DNA of 64,000 nucleotides, taken from contig NZ_VFES01000003.1 of NCBI RefSeq assembly GCF_007858185.1, positions 310,001 through 374,000 of the forward strand. Reading direction: 5' to 3'. The notes under the pieces are model-generated. The model made no database searches, was not told the origin of the DNA, and worked only from the letters and a program-made list of their open reading frames with translations. Origin of the DNA: Pseudomonas grimontii (GTDB lineage: Bacteria; Pseudomonadota; Gammaproteobacteria; Pseudomonadales; Pseudomonadaceae). Made by a program: the position numbers and the translations under genes. Positions 44,842 to 55,639 of this stretch are shown piece after piece. Within the stretch, counting starts at the first letter, position 1. Each line of letters starts with the position of its first letter.

Positions 44842-45612
44842 TCATACCACCGGCGTATCCACCACCACCGGCTCCGGCGGCAGGGAACCCATGGCCCGCT
44901 GCTGCGCTTCATTCCATGCCTGGGCACGGTCATTCAGCGCGGCAATGGCGCGTGGGCCTTCGCCTTCTGCGTACATTGGCTCGCCAATCACCACAGTGAT
45001 GGTGCCCTCGCGTTTTGCCCAACCGGTCTTCGGCCAGAACTTGCCGGCGTTATGCGCAATCGGCAGCACCGGCAGGTTGGCATTGACCGCCAATGCCGTA
45101 CCCCCTCGGGAGAACTTGCCCACGGTCCCAAAGGGGACCCGTGTGCCTTCCGGAAAGATCAGTACCCACACGCCATCCTTGAGCAGTTCATCGCCCTTCT
45201 TGGCGACATGCTTGAGCGCCGCCTTGGGGTTGTCACGGTCGATAGCGATCGGGCGCAACATGGCCATGGCCCAGCCGAAGAACGGCACGTACAGCAGTTC
45301 ACGCTTGAGCACTTGGCTCAACGGCGAGAAGTAAGCCGAGAGGAAGAAGGTCTCCCAGGTGCTCTGGTGATTCGACAGAATCACGCAGGGCTGGTCCGGT
45401 ACGTTTTCCGCGCCCTTGATCTCGAAACGAATGTTCAGGAACACCTTGGTCAGCCACAACGCGCAGCGGCACCAATAGACGTTGATAAAGCGATAGCGCG
45501 CCTTGAACGGGAGAAACGGCGCAATAAAAAAGCTCAGGGTGCACCAGAGAAACGAACTGGTGCCCAGCAGCAGGTAAAAGAAAAAGGTTCTGATGGCCTG
45601 CAAAATCGACAT
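44842..45612 (-). CDS. plsC: 1-acyl-sn-glycerol-3-phosphate acyltransferase (PlsC family)
   Basis: A 256-residue inner-membrane enzyme, equivalent to the acyltransferase next to gmhB near the P. aeruginosa origin. The start is MSILQAIRTFFFYLLLG (45612), which begins a membrane helix; the longest frame adds an unlikely extension into gmhB. The acyltransferase motifs are NHQSTWETF and FPEGTRVPFGTVGKFSRGG. It probably acylates lysophosphatidic acid for phospholipid synthesis. It follows gmhB by 82 bp. Confidence 0.93.
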   Translation of the reverse strand: MSILQAIRTFFFYLLLGTSSFLWCTLSFFIAPFLPFKARYRFINVYWCRCALWLTKVFLNIRFEIKGAENVPDQPCVILSNHQSTWETFFLSAYFSPLSQVLKRELLYVPFFGWAMAMLRPIAIDRDNPKAALKHVAKKGDELLKDGVWVLIFPEGTRVPFGTVGKFSRGGTALAVNANLPVLPIAHNAGKFWPKTGWAKREGTITVVIGEPMYAEGEGPRAIAALNDRAQAWNEAQQRAMGSLPPEPVVVDTPVV

Positions 45613-45694
45613 GGCGGCATTTACCGTTGCGGGACATGGCCCGCCTGTTAAAAGCGCACTCCCGAACAGTCCTTGGTCAGGAAGTCGAGGGCGG

Positions 45695-46231
45695 CTAGTT
45701 GTTGATAAGTTCTGCGGCAACCGCCGCCAGATCGTCAAAAATCAAGGTGCCTACCGGCAGGTTTTTCGCCTGGGTCTTTTCGCCTTTCCCGGTCTTTACC
45801 AAAACTGGCTGAGAGTCGACGGCTTTGGCCGCCTCCAGGTCACCGAGGCTGTCCCCGACGAACCATATCCCAGCCAAGGGCACCTTGTAATGTTCTGCAA
45901 TGGTTTTCAACATGCCAGGCTTGGGTTTGCGGCAATTGCAGCCCTCATCCGGCCCGTGAGGGCAGTACACCACCAACCCCACCTCACCGCCCTGCTCCGC
46001 CACCAGCGTGCGCAAGCGCGCGTGCATGGCGTCCAGGGTAGCGATGTCGTAGTAGCCGCGGGCTATGCCGGACTGGTTGGTGGCGATGGCCACCGTCCAG
46101 CCGGCTTTGCTCAACTGCGTGATGGCCTCGATCGAACCGGGCAGTGGAATCCATTCCGCCACCGACTTGATGTAAGCGTCGGAGTCGTAGTTGATCACCC
46201 CGTCCCGATCGAGAATCAGCAGTTTCAACAT
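45695..46231 (-). CDS. gmhB: D-glycero-beta-D-manno-heptose-1,7-bisphosphate 7-phosphatase
   Basis: A 178-residue HAD phosphatase of LPS-heptose synthesis. The HAD motif I is ILDRDGVIN with nucleophile Asp, and the zinc-binding loop CPHGPDEGCNCRKPKPGM is diagnostic of GmhB. Motif VGDSLGDLEAA is the fourth HAD motif. Starts 2 bp after the glyS stop. Confidence 0.97.
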   Translation of the reverse strand: MLKLLILDRDGVINYDSDAYIKSVAEWIPLPGSIEAITQLSKAGWTVAIATNQSGIARGYYDIATLDAMHARLRTLVAEQGGEVGLVVYCPHGPDEGCNCRKPKPGMLKTIAEHYKVPLAGIWFVGDSLGDLEAAKAVDSQPVLVKTGKGEKTQAKNLPVGTLIFDDLAAVAAELINN

Positions 46232-46233
46232 GC

Positions 46234-48288
46234 TCAGCTCAGCGTCGAAATGTCAGCGATGTTGACGAACAAGCCACGCAGACGCGCCAGCATGGCGTAG
46301 CGGTTTTTCCGCACGCCGGCATCTTCGGCATTGATCATCACCGCTTCGAAGAACGCATCCACCGGCTCACGCAAGGTGGCCAGGCGTGCCAGGGCCTCGG
46401 CGTAATTGCGTTCGGCGATCAGCGGCTTCACCGCATTCTCTGCCTTGGCAATGGCCGAGTTCAGCGAGAACTCCTTGGCGTCGGCAAACAGGCCAGGGTC
46501 GACATCGGCGTTGCCCAGGCCTTCGGCCTTGCTCAGCAGGTTCGACACACGCTTGTTCACGGCGGCCAGGGCATCGGCTTCCGGCAGCTTGCGGAACGCC
46601 TGTACGGCTTGTACGCGTTGATCGAAGTCCAGCGCCGAACCCGGTTGCAGGGCACGTACCGACAGGTAGACGGAAACGTCCACGCCTTCATCTTCATAAC
46701 GCGCACGTAGGCGGTCGAACACGAATTCCAGCACTTGCTCGGCCAGGCCGGCTTGCTTGACCTTGCCACCGAACTGGCCGACCGCGAACACCACGGCCTG
46801 GGTCAGGTCGAGGTCCAGCTTCTTGTCGATCAGGATACGCAGTACGCCCAGGGCCGCACGACGCAGGGCATACGGGTCTTTGCTACCGGTGGGCAGCATG
46901 CCGATACCGAAGATACCGACGAGGGTATCCAGCTTGTCGGCGATGGCCACGGCCGCACCGGTCAGGGTGGTCGGCAGCTCGGCACCGGCACCGCGCGGCA
47001 TGTACTGCTCGTTCAGCGCCAGGGCGACATCGTTCGGCTCGCCATCGTTGAGGGCGTAGTAGTAACCGGCAACGCCTTGCATCTCCGGGAACTCGCCGAC
47101 CATCTCGGTGGCCAGGTCGCACTTGGACAGCAAGCCTGCACGCGTAGCCCAGGCGGCATCACCGCCAATGCGTGGGGCAATGTAGGCCGCCAGCTTGGAA
47201 ACGCGCACAGCCTTGTCGTAGACGCTGCCGAGTTTTTCCTGGAACACCACGTTTTGCAGGCGCAGGTTGAAGTCTTCGAGTTTCTGCTTCTTGTCTTGCT
47301 TGAAGAAGAACTCGGCGTCAGTCAGGCGCGGGCGAACGACTTTTTCGTTACCGGCGATGATCTGCTGGGGGTCCTTGCTTTCGATGTTGGCCACGGTGAT
47401 AAAGCGCGGCAGCAACTTACCGTCCACGTCCAGCAGGCAGAAATACTTCTGGTTGTCCTGCATGGTGGTGATCAGCGCTTCCTGCGGCACCTCGAGGAAA
47501 CGTTCTTCGAACGAGCACACCAGCGGAACTGGCCATTCAACCAGCGCGGTCACTTCGTCGAGCAGGCTTGGCGGCACGATGGCGGTGCCTTCCTGCAGGC
47601 GGGCCAGCTCTTCGGTGCGCTTGCTGATCAGCTCGCGACGCTCGTTGGCATCGGCCAGCACGTAAGCCGCGCGCAGATCGGCGGCATAGTTAGCCGGCGA
47701 AGTGATGCGCACCGCTTCTGGGTGGTGGAAGCGGTGACCACGGGAATCACGGCCAGCCTTCTGGGCGAGGATGGTGCAGTCGATGACCTGGTCACCGAGC
47801 AGCATCACCAGCCACTGGGTTGGGCGCACAAACTCTTCCTTGCGCGCGCCCCAGCGCATGCGCTTAGGGATCGGCAGGTCGTTCAGGGAGTCTTCGACGA
47901 TGGTCGGCAACAGGCTGGCGGTCGGCTTGCCTTTGATGACCTGGCTGAACCGCAGTTTCGGGCCGCTCTGGTCGATCTCGCTCAGCTCCACGCCACATTT
48001 CTTGGCGAAGCCCAGCGCGGCTTGAGTCGGGTTGCCTTCGGCGTCGAAAGCCGCCTGGCGTGGCGGGCCGTCGAGGTTGATGCTGCGGTCCGGCTGCTGG
48101 GTTTCCAGCGCGGTCAGCAACACGGCCAGGCGGCGCGGCGCGGCGTAGACTTTTTTCGCTTCAAACTTCAGGCCGGCGCTCTGCAGGCCTTTTTCGATAC
48201 CGGCCAGGAACGCATCGGCCAGGGTATTGAGTGCCTTGGGTGGCAGCTCTTCGGTGCCCAGTTCAACCAGGAAATCTTGAGCACTCAT
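46234..48288 (-). CDS. glyS: Glycyl-tRNA synthetase beta subunit
   Basis: The 684-residue beta chain of the alpha2beta2 GlyRS, which carries tRNA-binding and anticodon domains. It begins [20 protein letters not shown], the standard start, and has [20 protein letters not shown]. Overlaps the glyQ stop by 4 bp. An open frame of 546 codons on the opposite strand is a codon-bias shadow. Confidence 0.99.
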   Translation of the reverse strand: MSAQDFLVELGTEELPPKALNTLADAFLAGIEKGLQSAGLKFEAKKVYAAPRRLAVLLTALETQQPDRSINLDGPPRQAAFDAEGNPTQAALGFAKKCGVELSEIDQSGPKLRFSQVIKGKPTASLLPTIVEDSLNDLPIPKRMRWGARKEEFVRPTQWLVMLLGDQVIDCTILAQKAGRDSRGHRFHHPEAVRITSPANYAADLRAAYVLADANERRELISKRTEELARLQEGTAIVPPSLLDEVTALVEWPVPLVCSFEERFLEVPQEALITTMQDNQKYFCLLDVDGKLLPRFITVANIESKDPQQIIAGNEKVVRPRLTDAEFFFKQDKKQKLEDFNLRLQNVVFQEKLGSVYDKAVRVSKLAAYIAPRIGGDAAWATRAGLLSKCDLATEMVGEFPEMQGVAGYYYALNDGEPNDVALALNEQYMPRGAGAELPTTLTGAAVAIADKLDTLVGIFGIGMLPTGSKDPYALRRAALGVLRILIDKKLDLDLTQAVVFAVGQFGGKVKQAGLAEQVLEFVFDRLRARYEDEGVDVSVYLSVRALQPGSALDFDQRVQAVQAFRKLPEADALAAVNKRVSNLLSKAEGLGNADVDPGLFADAKEFSLNSAIAKAENAVKPLIAERNYAEALARLATLREPVDAFFEAVMINAEDAGVRKNRYAMLARLRGLFVNIADISTLS

Positions 48289-49238
48289 TGTGCAGCCTCC
48301 AGCTTAGCCAACACTTCATCACGCAGGTCCGGGGTGGCCATCGGGAAGCCCAGCTTGGCGCGAGCCAGCAGGTAGGCTTGGGCGACGGAACGTGCCAGGG
48401 TGCGTACACGCAGGATGTATTGCTGACGCGCGGTTACCGAGATGGCACGGCGGGCGTCCAGCAGGTTGAAGGTATGGGACGCCTTCAACACCATTTCATA
48501 GCTTGGCAACGGCAGCGGCTGGTCGAGTTCGATCAGGCGCTTGGCTTCGCTTTCATAGAAGTCGAACAGTTCGAACAGCTTCTCGACGTTGGCGTGTTCG
48601 AAGTTGTAGGTCGATTGCTCCACTTCGTTCTGGTGGAACACATCGCCATAGGTCACTTTGCCGAACGGGCCGTCAGCCCACACCAGGTCGTAGACCGAAT
48701 CCACGCCCTGCAGGTACATGGCCAGGCGCTCAAGACCGTAGGTGATCTCGCCGGTCACTGGGTAGCATTCGATGCCACCGGCCTGCTGGAAGTAGGTGAA
48801 CTGCGTGACTTCCATGCCATTGAGCCAGACTTCCCAGCCCAAGCCCCAGGCGCCGAGAGTTGGCGATTCCCAGTTGTCTTCGACGAAACGGATGTCGTGT
48901 ACCAGAGGGTCCAGGCCCACGTGCTTGAGCGAGCCCAGGTACAGTTCCTGGAAGTTGTCCGGGTTCGGCTTCAGGACTACCTGGAACTGATAGTAGTGCT
49001 GCAGACGGTTCGGGTTTTCGCCGTAGCGGCCGTCAGTCGGTCGACGACTGGGCTGCACGTAAGCGGCGTTCCAGGTTTCCGGGCCGATGGCCCGCAGGAA
49101 TGTAGCGGTGTGGAAAGTGCCGGCGCCTACTTCCATATCGTAGGGCTGAAGTACCACACAACCTTGCTCGGCCCAGTATTGCTGGAGGGCGAGGATCAAG
49201 TCTTGGAAGGTACGCACGGCTGGCGTAGGCTGGCTCAC
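48285..49238 (-). CDS. glyQ: Glycyl-tRNA synthetase alpha subunit
   Basis: A 317-residue catalytic subunit. I choose GTG 49238 ([18 protein letters not shown]), preceded by AGGTGAA, over ATG 49247. Typical motifs are [21 protein letters not shown], then [17 protein letters not shown] and [19 protein letters not shown]. Divergent from tag with only about 80 bp between. Confidence 0.98.
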   Translation of the reverse strand: MSQPTPAVRTFQDLILALQQYWAEQGCVVLQPYDMEVGAGTFHTATFLRAIGPETWNAAYVQPSRRPTDGRYGENPNRLQHYYQFQVVLKPNPDNFQELYLGSLKHVGLDPLVHDIRFVEDNWESPTLGAWGLGWEVWLNGMEVTQFTYFQQAGGIECYPVTGEITYGLERLAMYLQGVDSVYDLVWADGPFGKVTYGDVFHQNEVEQSTYNFEHANVEKLFELFDFYESEAKRLIELDQPLPLPSYEMVLKASHTFNLLDARRAISVTARQQYILRVRTLARSVAQAYLLARAKLGFPMATPDLRDEVLAKLEAAQ

Positions 49239-49319
49239 GAAATTCACCTGTTACTTGGGCTGCGATTTAAAGAGCGGGAGTATACCCGATTCGGCCGCGC
49301 CACCATCCCCTGGAGCCTT

Positions 49320-49877
49320 ATGCCACGCTGCTTTTGGTGTTCTGAAGATCCGCTGTACATGGCTTATCACGATCAGGAGTGGGGAACGCCGCTGCGCGAT
49401 GCGCAGGGTTTGTTCGAGTTGCTTTTACTGGAAGGGTTCCAGGCGGGCCTGTCCTGGATCACCGTTTTACGCAAACGCGAGCATTATCGAAAGGTCTTGT
49501 TTGGTTTTGATGCCCGGCGTCTGGCACAGCTGACCGACGCTGAGATCGAAGCACTGATGCTCGATCCAGGCATTGTGCGTAACCGCATCAAGCTCAACGC
49601 GACCCGGCGCAACGCCGCGGCCTGGCTGGCGCTGGAGGACCCGGTGGGGTTGCTCTGGTCGTTTGTCGGCGGAGTGCCCAAGGTCAACCATTTCAAGGAT
49701 CGCAGCGAAGTGCCGGCGATTACGCCGGAGGCTGAAGCCATGAGCAAAGCACTCAAGAAAGCCGGCTTCACCTTTGTCGGCCCGACCATTTGTTACGCGT
49801 TCATGCAGGCCTCGGGCATGGTCATGGACCACACTCAGGACTGCGACCGTTACGCGGACTTGGCCAACGCCGGTTAG
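49320..49877 (+). CDS. tag: DNA-3-methyladenine glycosylase I
   Basis: A 185-residue glycosylase that removes 3-methyladenine. It starts MPRCFWCSEDPLYMAYHD, with the zinc-ligand Cys and His and the YHDQEWG motif, followed by EGFQAGLSWITVLRKRE. C-terminal CYAFMQASGMVMDHTQDC supplies the other zinc ligands. The frame remains open far upstream through the glyQ antisense strand, but only ATG 49320 fits the family. Confidence 0.97.
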   Translation: MPRCFWCSEDPLYMAYHDQEWGTPLRDAQGLFELLLLEGFQAGLSWITVLRKREHYRKVLFGFDARRLAQLTDAEIEALMLDPGIVRNRIKLNATRRNAAAWLALEDPVGLLWSFVGGVPKVNHFKDRSEVPAITPEAEAMSKALKKAGFTFVGPTICYAFMQASGMVMDHTQDCDRYADLANAG

Positions 49878-49917
49878 AATGGCGGCTTTGCGCACCACAC
49901 ACGATCAGGAGTGACCT

Positions 49918-50805
49918 GTGGAAAAGTTTAAAGGCGCCTTGCTGGTAGGCGCTCTTCGGTTGTTTGCCCTGCTGCCATGGCGCGCGGTGCAAGCCGTGGG
50001 TTCGGCCATCGGCTGGATCATGTGGAAAACCCCCAACCGCTCCCGTGACACGGTGCGGATCAACCTCTCAAAATGCTTCCCCGACATGGACCCCGCCGCG
50101 CGCGAGCGCCTGGTCGGCCAGAGCCTGAAGGACATCGGCAAGTCCCTGACCGAAAGCGCCTGCGCCTGGATCTGGCCGGCCCAGCGCTCCATCGACCTGG
50201 TGCGCGAAGTCGAAGGCCTTGAGGTGCTGCACGAAGCCCTGGCCTCGGGCAAAGGTGTGGTCGGCATCACCAGCCATCTGGGTAATTGGGAGGTGTTGAA
50301 CCACTTCTATTGCAGCCAGTGCAAGCCGATCATTTTTTACCGCCCGCCCAAGCTCAAGGCAGTGGATGAATTGCTGCGCAAGCAGCGTGTGCAACTGGGC
50401 AACCGCGTGGCGGCGTCCACCAAGGAAGGCATCCTCAGTGTGATCAAGGAAGTACGCAAAGGCGGCCAGGTGGGCATTCCGGCGGACCCGGAGCCGGCCG
50501 AATCCGCCGGGATCTTCGTGCCGTTCTTCGCCACCCAGGCACTCACCAGCAAGTTCGTGCCAAACATGCTCGCCGGCCACAAGGCCGTGGGGGTGTTCCT
50601 GCACGCACTGCGGCTGCCGGACGGTTCGGGCTACAAAGTGATCCTGGAGGCGGCACCGGAAGACATGTACAGCACCGACACCGCCACCTCCTGCGCGGCA
50701 ATGAGCAAGGTAGTGGAGCGCTATGTCGGCGCTTACCCGAGCCAGTACATGTGGAGCATGAAGCGCTTCAAGAAACGCCCGCCGGGTGAGGAGCGGTGGT
50801 ATTGA
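49918..50805 (+). CDS. Lipid A biosynthesis lauroyl-type acyltransferase (LpxL/HtrB family)
   Basis: A 295-residue inner-membrane acyltransferase; the start is GTG 49918. The N-terminal membrane segment (GALLVGALRLFALLPWRAVQAV) is followed by the HX4E catalytic motif in SHLGNWEVLNHF. Other matches are YRPPKLKAVDELLRKQR and DPEPAESAGIFVPFFA. It sits where P. aeruginosa has a lauroyl/2-hydroxylauroyl transferase beside tag. It adds a secondary acyl chain to lipid A; exact acyl specificity cannot be read. Confidence 0.92.
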   Translation: MEKFKGALLVGALRLFALLPWRAVQAVGSAIGWIMWKTPNRSRDTVRINLSKCFPDMDPAARERLVGQSLKDIGKSLTESACAWIWPAQRSIDLVREVEGLEVLHEALASGKGVVGITSHLGNWEVLNHFYCSQCKPIIFYRPPKLKAVDELLRKQRVQLGNRVAASTKEGILSVIKEVRKGGQVGIPADPEPAESAGIFVPFFATQALTSKFVPNMLAGHKAVGVFLHALRLPDGSGYKVILEAAPEDMYSTDTATSCAAMSKVVERYVGAYPSQYMWSMKRFKKRPPGEERWY

Positions 50806-50837
50806 CCCACTGCTGACCCAAAAACAACGCAAAACCA

Positions 50838-50931
50838 AATGTGGGAGGGGGCTTGCTCCCGATAGCAGTGTGTCAGCCAATGCATATTTGACTGATCCAC
50901 CGCTATCGGGAGCAAGCCCCCTCCCACATTT
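50838..50931. repeat. REPIN after the lpxL-like gene
   Basis: Inverted pair: AATGTGGGAGGGGGCTTGCT at 50838-50857 and its reverse complement ending at 50930, with the spacer holding GTCAG and TGACTG. Placed between convergent genes, likely also affecting mRNA ends. Confidence 0.92.
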
Positions 50932-50940
50932 TCGATCTGC

Positions 50941-51261
50941 TTAGACCTGGCGGTCGAGTTTCTTCAGGAACACCGTCATCTCTTTCTCGGCCTGCTTGTC
51001 ACCATGGGCCAAGGCCGCTTCGATGCCCTTCTCCCACGCCTGTCGCGCTGCGGCGTTATCACCCTGCCCCAATTGCGCCTTGCCCAACAACTTCCATGCC
51101 GCCGAATACTTCGGATCGAACTCGACGCATTTCTGCAAATGCTCCGCCGCCTTGGCGTTGTCCTTCAGGTCCAGGTAACCCTTGCCCAGCCCAAAGCGCA
51201 GCAGCGAGTTATCCACACCCTTGGCGAGCATTTTTTCCAGGGATTCGAGCATGTCGGTCAC
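50941..51261 (-). CDS. Tetratricopeptide-repeat protein
   Basis: A 106-residue soluble protein of about three TPR-like helix pairs (LRFGLGKGYLDLKDNAKAAE, then AWKLLGKAQLGQGDNAAARQ and the Ala-rich GIEAALAHGDKQAEKEM). Found near trkA in Pseudomonas. Ends in KKLDRQV. Partner unknown. It lies 9 bp downstream of trkA on the same strand, so it is probably expressed with it; a perfect DnaA box is inside the gene (51209-51217). Confidence 0.85.
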   Translation of the reverse strand: MTDMLESLEKMLAKGVDNSLLRFGLGKGYLDLKDNAKAAEHLQKCVEFDPKYSAAWKLLGKAQLGQGDNAAARQAWEKGIEAALAHGDKQAEKEMTVFLKKLDRQV

Positions 51262-51270
51262 TCCGTTTGA

Positions 51271-52644
51271 TCAGAAAAAGCTCAATCCCACGTGGAACAA
51301 CTTCTCCACATCGCGGATATGTTTTTTATCCACCAGGAACAGGATCACGTGGTCACCCGTGGCGATCACCGTGTCGTCGTGGGCGATGATCACTTCCTCA
51401 TCACGAATGATTGCGCCAATGGTGGTGCCCGGCGGCAGGCCTATATCGCGGATGGCCTTGCCGATCACTTTGCTCGACTTCGAATCACCGTGGGCAATTG
51501 CCTCGATGGCCTCCGCCGCACCCCGGCGCAGGGAGTGCACGCTGACTATGTCGCCACGGCGTACGTGGGCGAGCAAGGTACCGATGGTGGCCAGTTGCGG
51601 GCTGATAGCGATGTCGATATCGCCGCCCTGGATCAGGTCGACATAGGCCGGGTTGTTGATGATGGTCATCACCTTCTTCGCCCCCAGCCGCTTGGCCAGC
51701 AGCGACGACATGATGTTGGCCTCGTCATCGTTGGTCAGGGCCAGGAAGATGTCGGCGTCGGCGATGTTTTCTTCCATCAGCAGGTCGCGGTCCGAGGCAC
51801 TGCCTTGCAGTACGACGGTGCTGTCCAGGGTGTCGGACAAATGCCGGCAGCGTGCCGGGCTCATCTCGATGATTTTCACCTGGTAGCGACTCTCGATCGC
51901 TTCGGCCAGGCGTTCGCCAATCTGCCCGCCGCCGGCGATGACGATGCGTTTGTAGTTCTCATCGAGCCGACGCATTTCACTCATGACTGCACGAATATTC
52001 GCTTTGGCAGCGATGAAGAATACTTCGTCGTCTGCCTCGATCACCGTATCACCCTGGGGCAGGATCGGTCGGTCACGTCGGAAAATGGCGGCTACGCGGG
52101 TTTCCACATTCGGCATGTGTTCACGCAGTTGACGCAATTGCTGACCCACCAGCGGCCCACCGTAGTAGGCCTTCACGGCGACCAATTGCGCCTTGCCGCC
52201 AGCGAAGTCGATCACTTGCAAGGCGCCCGGAATTTCAATCAGGCGCTTGATGTAGTGGGTCACCACTTGTTCCGGGCTGATCAGCACGTCAACCGGAATA
52301 GCGTCGTTATCGAACAGGCCGGCGCGTGTCAGGTAGGCCGCTTCACGCACCCGGGCGATCTTGGTCGGGGTGTGGAACAGGGTGTGGGCGACCTGGCAGG
52401 CGACCATATTGGTCTCGTCACTGTTGGTGACCGCGACCAGCATGTCGGCATCGTCGGCACCCGCCTGACGCAGCACGGTAGGAAACGACGCACGACCTTG
52501 TACGGTGCGGATGTCCAGGCGGTCACCCAAGTTGCGCAGGCGCTCGGCATCGGTGTCGACCACGGTGATGTCATTGGCTTCACTGGCCAAATGTTCGGCC
52601 AGTGTGCCGCCAACCTGCCCTGCTCCAAGGATGATGATTTTCAT
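51271..52644 (-). CDS. trkA: Trk potassium uptake system, regulatory subunit TrkA
   Basis: A 457-residue peripheral membrane protein that gates TrkH/TrkG. It has two RCK modules: [16 protein letters not shown] (about 6-21) and [13 protein letters not shown] (about 238-250) are the two NAD-binding loops, each followed by a RCK_C domain. It ends FHVGLSFF. A partial parS-like sequence lies at its 3' end (51284-51299). Located 22 bp after rsmB. Confidence 0.97.
   Translation of the reverse strand: MKIIILGAGQVGGTLAEHLASEANDITVVDTDAERLRNLGDRLDIRTVQGRASFPTVLRQAGADDADMLVAVTNSDETNMVACQVAHTLFHTPTKIARVREAAYLTRAGLFDNDAIPVDVLISPEQVVTHYIKRLIEIPGALQVIDFAGGKAQLVAVKAYYGGPLVGQQLRQLREHMPNVETRVAAIFRRDRPILPQGDTVIEADDEVFFIAAKANIRAVMSEMRRLDENYKRIVIAGGGQIGERLAEAIESRYQVKIIEMSPARCRHLSDTLDSTVVLQGSASDRDLLMEENIADADIFLALTNDDEANIMSSLLAKRLGAKKVMTIINNPAYVDLIQGGDIDIAISPQLATIGTLLAHVRRGDIVSVHSLRRGAAEAIEAIAHGDSKSSKVIGKAIRDIGLPPGTTIGAIIRDEEVIIAHDDTVIATGDHVILFLVDKKHIRDVEKLFHVGLSFF
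51284..51299. promoter_or_regulatory. Degenerate parS-like site (13/16 match)
   Basis: AATCCCACGTGGAACA keeps the core CACGTG and the right arm GAACA but only two of five left-arm bases match. It could be a weak ParB site. Confidence 0.45.
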
Positions 52645-52666
52645 CCGGTCACTCCCTTAAACCCGT

Positions 52667-53977
52667 TCAGCCGCGCGCGGCGGCGATCTTGATCAGTTTG
52701 GCGTAGTAGAAACCATCATGCCCGCCTTCCTGCGCAAGTAACTGGCGGCCATGGGGCTGCTTGATACCGGCTGCCGTGGCGAGGTCCAGTTCCCGGGCGC
52801 CGCTGGTGCGGGCAAGAAAGGCTTCGATCACCTCGGTGTTTTCGGTGGGCAAGGTGGAGCAGGTGGCGTAGAGCAGGATGCCGCCGACTTCCAGGGTCGG
52901 CCACATTGCATCGAGCAGTTCACCTTGCAGCACCGCCAGGGCCGCGATGTCGTCGGGTTGGCGAGTGAGCTTGATGTCCGGGTGGCGGCGGATCACACCG
53001 GTGGCCGAACACGGCGCGTCGAGCAGGATGCGTTGGAACGGTTTGCCGTCCCACCAAGTGGCGGTGTCGCGGCCGTCGGCGGCGATCAGTTCGGCGCTGA
53101 GGCCCAGGCGTGCGAGGTTTTCCCGTACACGCACCAAGCGCTTGGCTTCCAGATCGACAGCCACTACACCGGCGAGGTCCTTTTCGACTTCGAGGATGTG
53201 ACATGTCTTACCGCCCGGAGCACAGCAGGCGTCCAGCACACGCTGGCCGGGAGCCAGGTCGAGCAGGTCGGCGGCCAGTTGCGCGGCTTCATCCTGCACA
53301 CTGATCCAACCTTCGGCGAAGCCCGGCAGGCTGCGTACGTCGGCGGCCGCTTCCAGCACGATGCCGTCGGTGCTGTACACGCATGGCGTGGCGTCGATGC
53401 CTGCGTTCATCAGCAATTGCAGGTACGCATCACGGCTGTGATGTCGACGGTTGACCCGCAGGATCATCGGCGGGTGCGCATTGTTGGCTGCGCAAATGGC
53501 TTCCCATTGCTCGGGCCAGAAGGCCTTCAGGGATTTTTGCAGCCAGCGCGGATGAGCGGTGCGCACCACCGGGTCATGTTCCAACTCGGCCAGCAGCGCT
53601 TCGCCTTCGCGCTGGGCGCGGCGTAGTACCGCGTTGAGCAGGGCCTTGGCCCAGGGCTTTTTCAGCTTGTCGGCGCAACCGACGGTCTCACCAATGGCGG
53701 CGTGGGCCGGTACGCGGGTGTAGAGCAACTGATAGAGCCCGACCAGCAGCAGCGCCTCGACATCCGCATCGGCCGCCTTGAACGGCTTTTGCAGCAGCTT
53801 GGCTGCCAGCGCCGACAACCTTGGTTGCCAGCGGGCGGTGCCGAAGGCCAGGTCCTGGGTGAAACCGCGATCGCGGTCTTCGACCTTGTCCAACTGCGTG
53901 GGCAGCGAACTGTTCAGCGAAGCCTTGCCGTTGAGTACGGCGGCGAGAGCCTTGGCGGCGGCCAGACGTGGGTTCAT
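52667..53977 (-). CDS. rsmB: 16S rRNA m5C967 methyltransferase RsmB
   Basis: A 436-residue enzyme with an N-terminal NusB-like RNA-binding domain (about 5-140) and a C-terminal SAM methyltransferase. Motifs are [16 protein letters not shown], the DAPCSATGV loop and [14 protein letters not shown], both with a Cys; the latter acts as nucleophile in this family. It overlaps the fmt stop by 4 bp and is co-transcribed with it. Confidence 0.97.
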   Translation of the reverse strand: MNPRLAAAKALAAVLNGKASLNSSLPTQLDKVEDRDRGFTQDLAFGTARWQPRLSALAAKLLQKPFKAADADVEALLLVGLYQLLYTRVPAHAAIGETVGCADKLKKPWAKALLNAVLRRAQREGEALLAELEHDPVVRTAHPRWLQKSLKAFWPEQWEAICAANNAHPPMILRVNRRHHSRDAYLQLLMNAGIDATPCVYSTDGIVLEAAADVRSLPGFAEGWISVQDEAAQLAADLLDLAPGQRVLDACCAPGGKTCHILEVEKDLAGVVAVDLEAKRLVRVRENLARLGLSAELIAADGRDTATWWDGKPFQRILLDAPCSATGVIRRHPDIKLTRQPDDIAALAVLQGELLDAMWPTLEVGGILLYATCSTLPTENTEVIEAFLARTSGARELDLATAAGIKQPHGRQLLAQEGGHDGFYYAKLIKIAAARG

Positions 53978-54927
53978 TGAGTTGCCACCCCGAGGATCGT
54001 GCCCTGGGAAAATTTCTCACGGCGACTGTTATACAAATCGCTGAAATTAAGCGCCTTGCCACCGGGCAATTGCAGACGGGTCAGGCACAGAGCCTGTTCG
54101 CCGCAAGCGACCAGCAGGCCGTCCTTGCTGGCGCCGATGATTTCACCGGGTGCGCCTTTGCCGTCGGCCAGGGTCGCGGCCAATACCTTCAAGGCTTCGC
54201 CATTGAGGGTGCTGTGGCAGATCGGCCATGGGTTGAACGCACGTACCAGACGTTCCAGCTCCACCGCCGGGCGGCTCCAGTCAATGCGGGCTTCATCCTT
54301 GTTCAGTTTGTGGGCGTAGGTGGCCAGGCTGTCGTCCTGCACCTCGCCTTCCAGGGTTCCGGCAGCGAGGCCGGCGATTGCCTGGATCACGGCGGGCGGG
54401 CCCATCTCGGCGAGACGGTCGTGCAGGCTGCCACCCGTGTCTGCGGTCGTGATCGGGGTGGTGACTTTGAGCAGCATCGGGCCGGTGTCCAAACCCGCCT
54501 CCATGCGCATTACGGTCACGCCGCTTTCGCTGTCGCCTGCCTCCACGGCACGCTGGATCGGCGCCGCACCGCGCCAGCGTGGCAGCAGTGAGGCGTGGCT
54601 GTTGATACACCCCAGGCGTGGAATATCCAGCACGACCTGGGGCAGGATCAAACCGTAGGCCACCACCACCAGCAAGTCCGGTTGCAGCGCCGCCAGTTCA
54701 GCCTGGGCCTCGGCGTTGCGCAGGCTCGGCGGTTGCAGCACGGGGATGTTGTGCTCAACCGCCAACTGCTTGACCGGGCTCGGCATCAGTTTTTGCCCGC
54801 GACCGGCCGGGCGATCCGGCTGGGTGTACACCGCGACGATGTCATAAGGGCTGGCAAGCAGGGCCTTGAGGTGTTCGGCGGCAAATTCAGGAGTGCCGGC
54901 AAAAACAATGCGCAGTGGCTCGGTCAT
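53974..54927 (-). CDS. fmt: Methionyl-tRNA formyltransferase
   Basis: A 317-residue enzyme that formylates initiator Met-tRNA with 10-formyl-THF. N-terminal start [20 protein letters not shown]; active-site stretch [16 protein letters not shown] carries the Asn and His and the SLLP loop. Its C-terminal tRNA-binding domain is about 205-310. Paired with def as usual; a hairpin separates the two. Confidence 0.97.
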   Translation of the reverse strand: MTEPLRIVFAGTPEFAAEHLKALLASPYDIVAVYTQPDRPAGRGQKLMPSPVKQLAVEHNIPVLQPPSLRNAEAQAELAALQPDLLVVVAYGLILPQVVLDIPRLGCINSHASLLPRWRGAAPIQRAVEAGDSESGVTVMRMEAGLDTGPMLLKVTTPITTADTGGSLHDRLAEMGPPAVIQAIAGLAAGTLEGEVQDDSLATYAHKLNKDEARIDWSRPAVELERLVRAFNPWPICHSTLNGEALKVLAATLADGKGAPGEIIGASKDGLLVACGEQALCLTRLQLPGGKALNFSDLYNSRREKFSQGTILGVATQ

Positions 54928-54951
54928 GGGAGTTCTCGGTTAAAAACAGTC

Positions 54952-54986
54952 ACAAAAGAAAAAGGCTTGCCGCAGCAAGCCTTTGG
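54952..54986 (-). terminator. Hairpin terminator-like sequence between def and fmt
   Basis: AAAGGCTTGC-TGCG-GCAAGCCTTT (minus strand) is a perfect 10-bp stem followed by TTCTTTT. It lies 11 bp past the def stop and upstream of fmt, so it may reduce read-through into fmt rather than end all transcripts. Confidence 0.8.
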
Positions 54987-54996
54987 AAGGAGGGCA

Positions 54997-55503
54997 TCAA
55001 GCTTGCTGGCGATGCTTTTTTTCCAGCTTCTTCTTGATCCGGTCACGCTTGAGCGTGGACAGGTAATCGACAAACAGCTTGCCGTTGAGGTGGTCGCATT
55101 CGTGCTGGATGCACACCGCCAACAGGCCTTCGGCGATCAGTTCGAACGGCTTGCCGTCGCGGTCCAGCGCCTTGATCTTCACACGTAGTGGGCGTTCGAC
55201 GTTTTCGTAGAACTCCGGCACCGACAGGCAACCTTCCTGGTATTCGCCCATCTCGTCGGTCAGCGGTTCGAACTCGGGGTTGATGTACACCCGTGGTTCG
55301 CTGCGGTCTTCCGACAGGTCCATGACCACGACGCGCTGATGCACGTTGACCTGGGTGGCGGCGAGGCCAATACCCGGGGCTTCATACATTGTTTCAAACA
55401 TGTCATCGACCAACTGACGAACCTTGTCGTCCACTACGGCCACCGGTTTGGCGATCGTGCGCAGGCGCGAGTCGGGGAATTCGAGGATGTTCAAAATAGC
55501 CAT
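54997..55503 (-). CDS. def: Peptide deformylase
   Basis: A 168-residue metalloenzyme that removes the formyl group from new proteins. The start is [20 protein letters not shown] at 55503. The three PDF motifs are [16 protein letters not shown] and QHECDHLNG (metal-binding Cys and two His). Lies divergent from the TsaP-like gene at 55,640. Confidence 0.98.
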   Translation of the reverse strand: MAILNILEFPDSRLRTIAKPVAVVDDKVRQLVDDMFETMYEAPGIGLAATQVNVHQRVVVMDLSEDRSEPRVYINPEFEPLTDEMGEYQEGCLSVPEFYENVERPLRVKIKALDRDGKPFELIAEGLLAVCIQHECDHLNGKLFVDYLSTLKRDRIKKKLEKKHRQQA

Positions 55504-55639
55504 AAGCGTAATTGCTGCACATGTGAGGTAGAGGCAAATCGGCGGTGGGAATGGACCCATACGGCCGGTGTGAAACGCCCGAAAGCCGCGAAGGCTCTGG
55601 CATTTCACGCGAACGCACATAATAAAGGAGATTCACCCC

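Noticed and set aside
46735-48375. 546-codon open frame opposite glyS
   Set aside because: Codon-bias shadow; glyS is a full-length family member on the other strand.
48231-49319. N-terminal extension of the tag reading frame
   Set aside because: It runs antisense through glyQ; Tag proteins start at MPRCFWC, matching ATG 49320.
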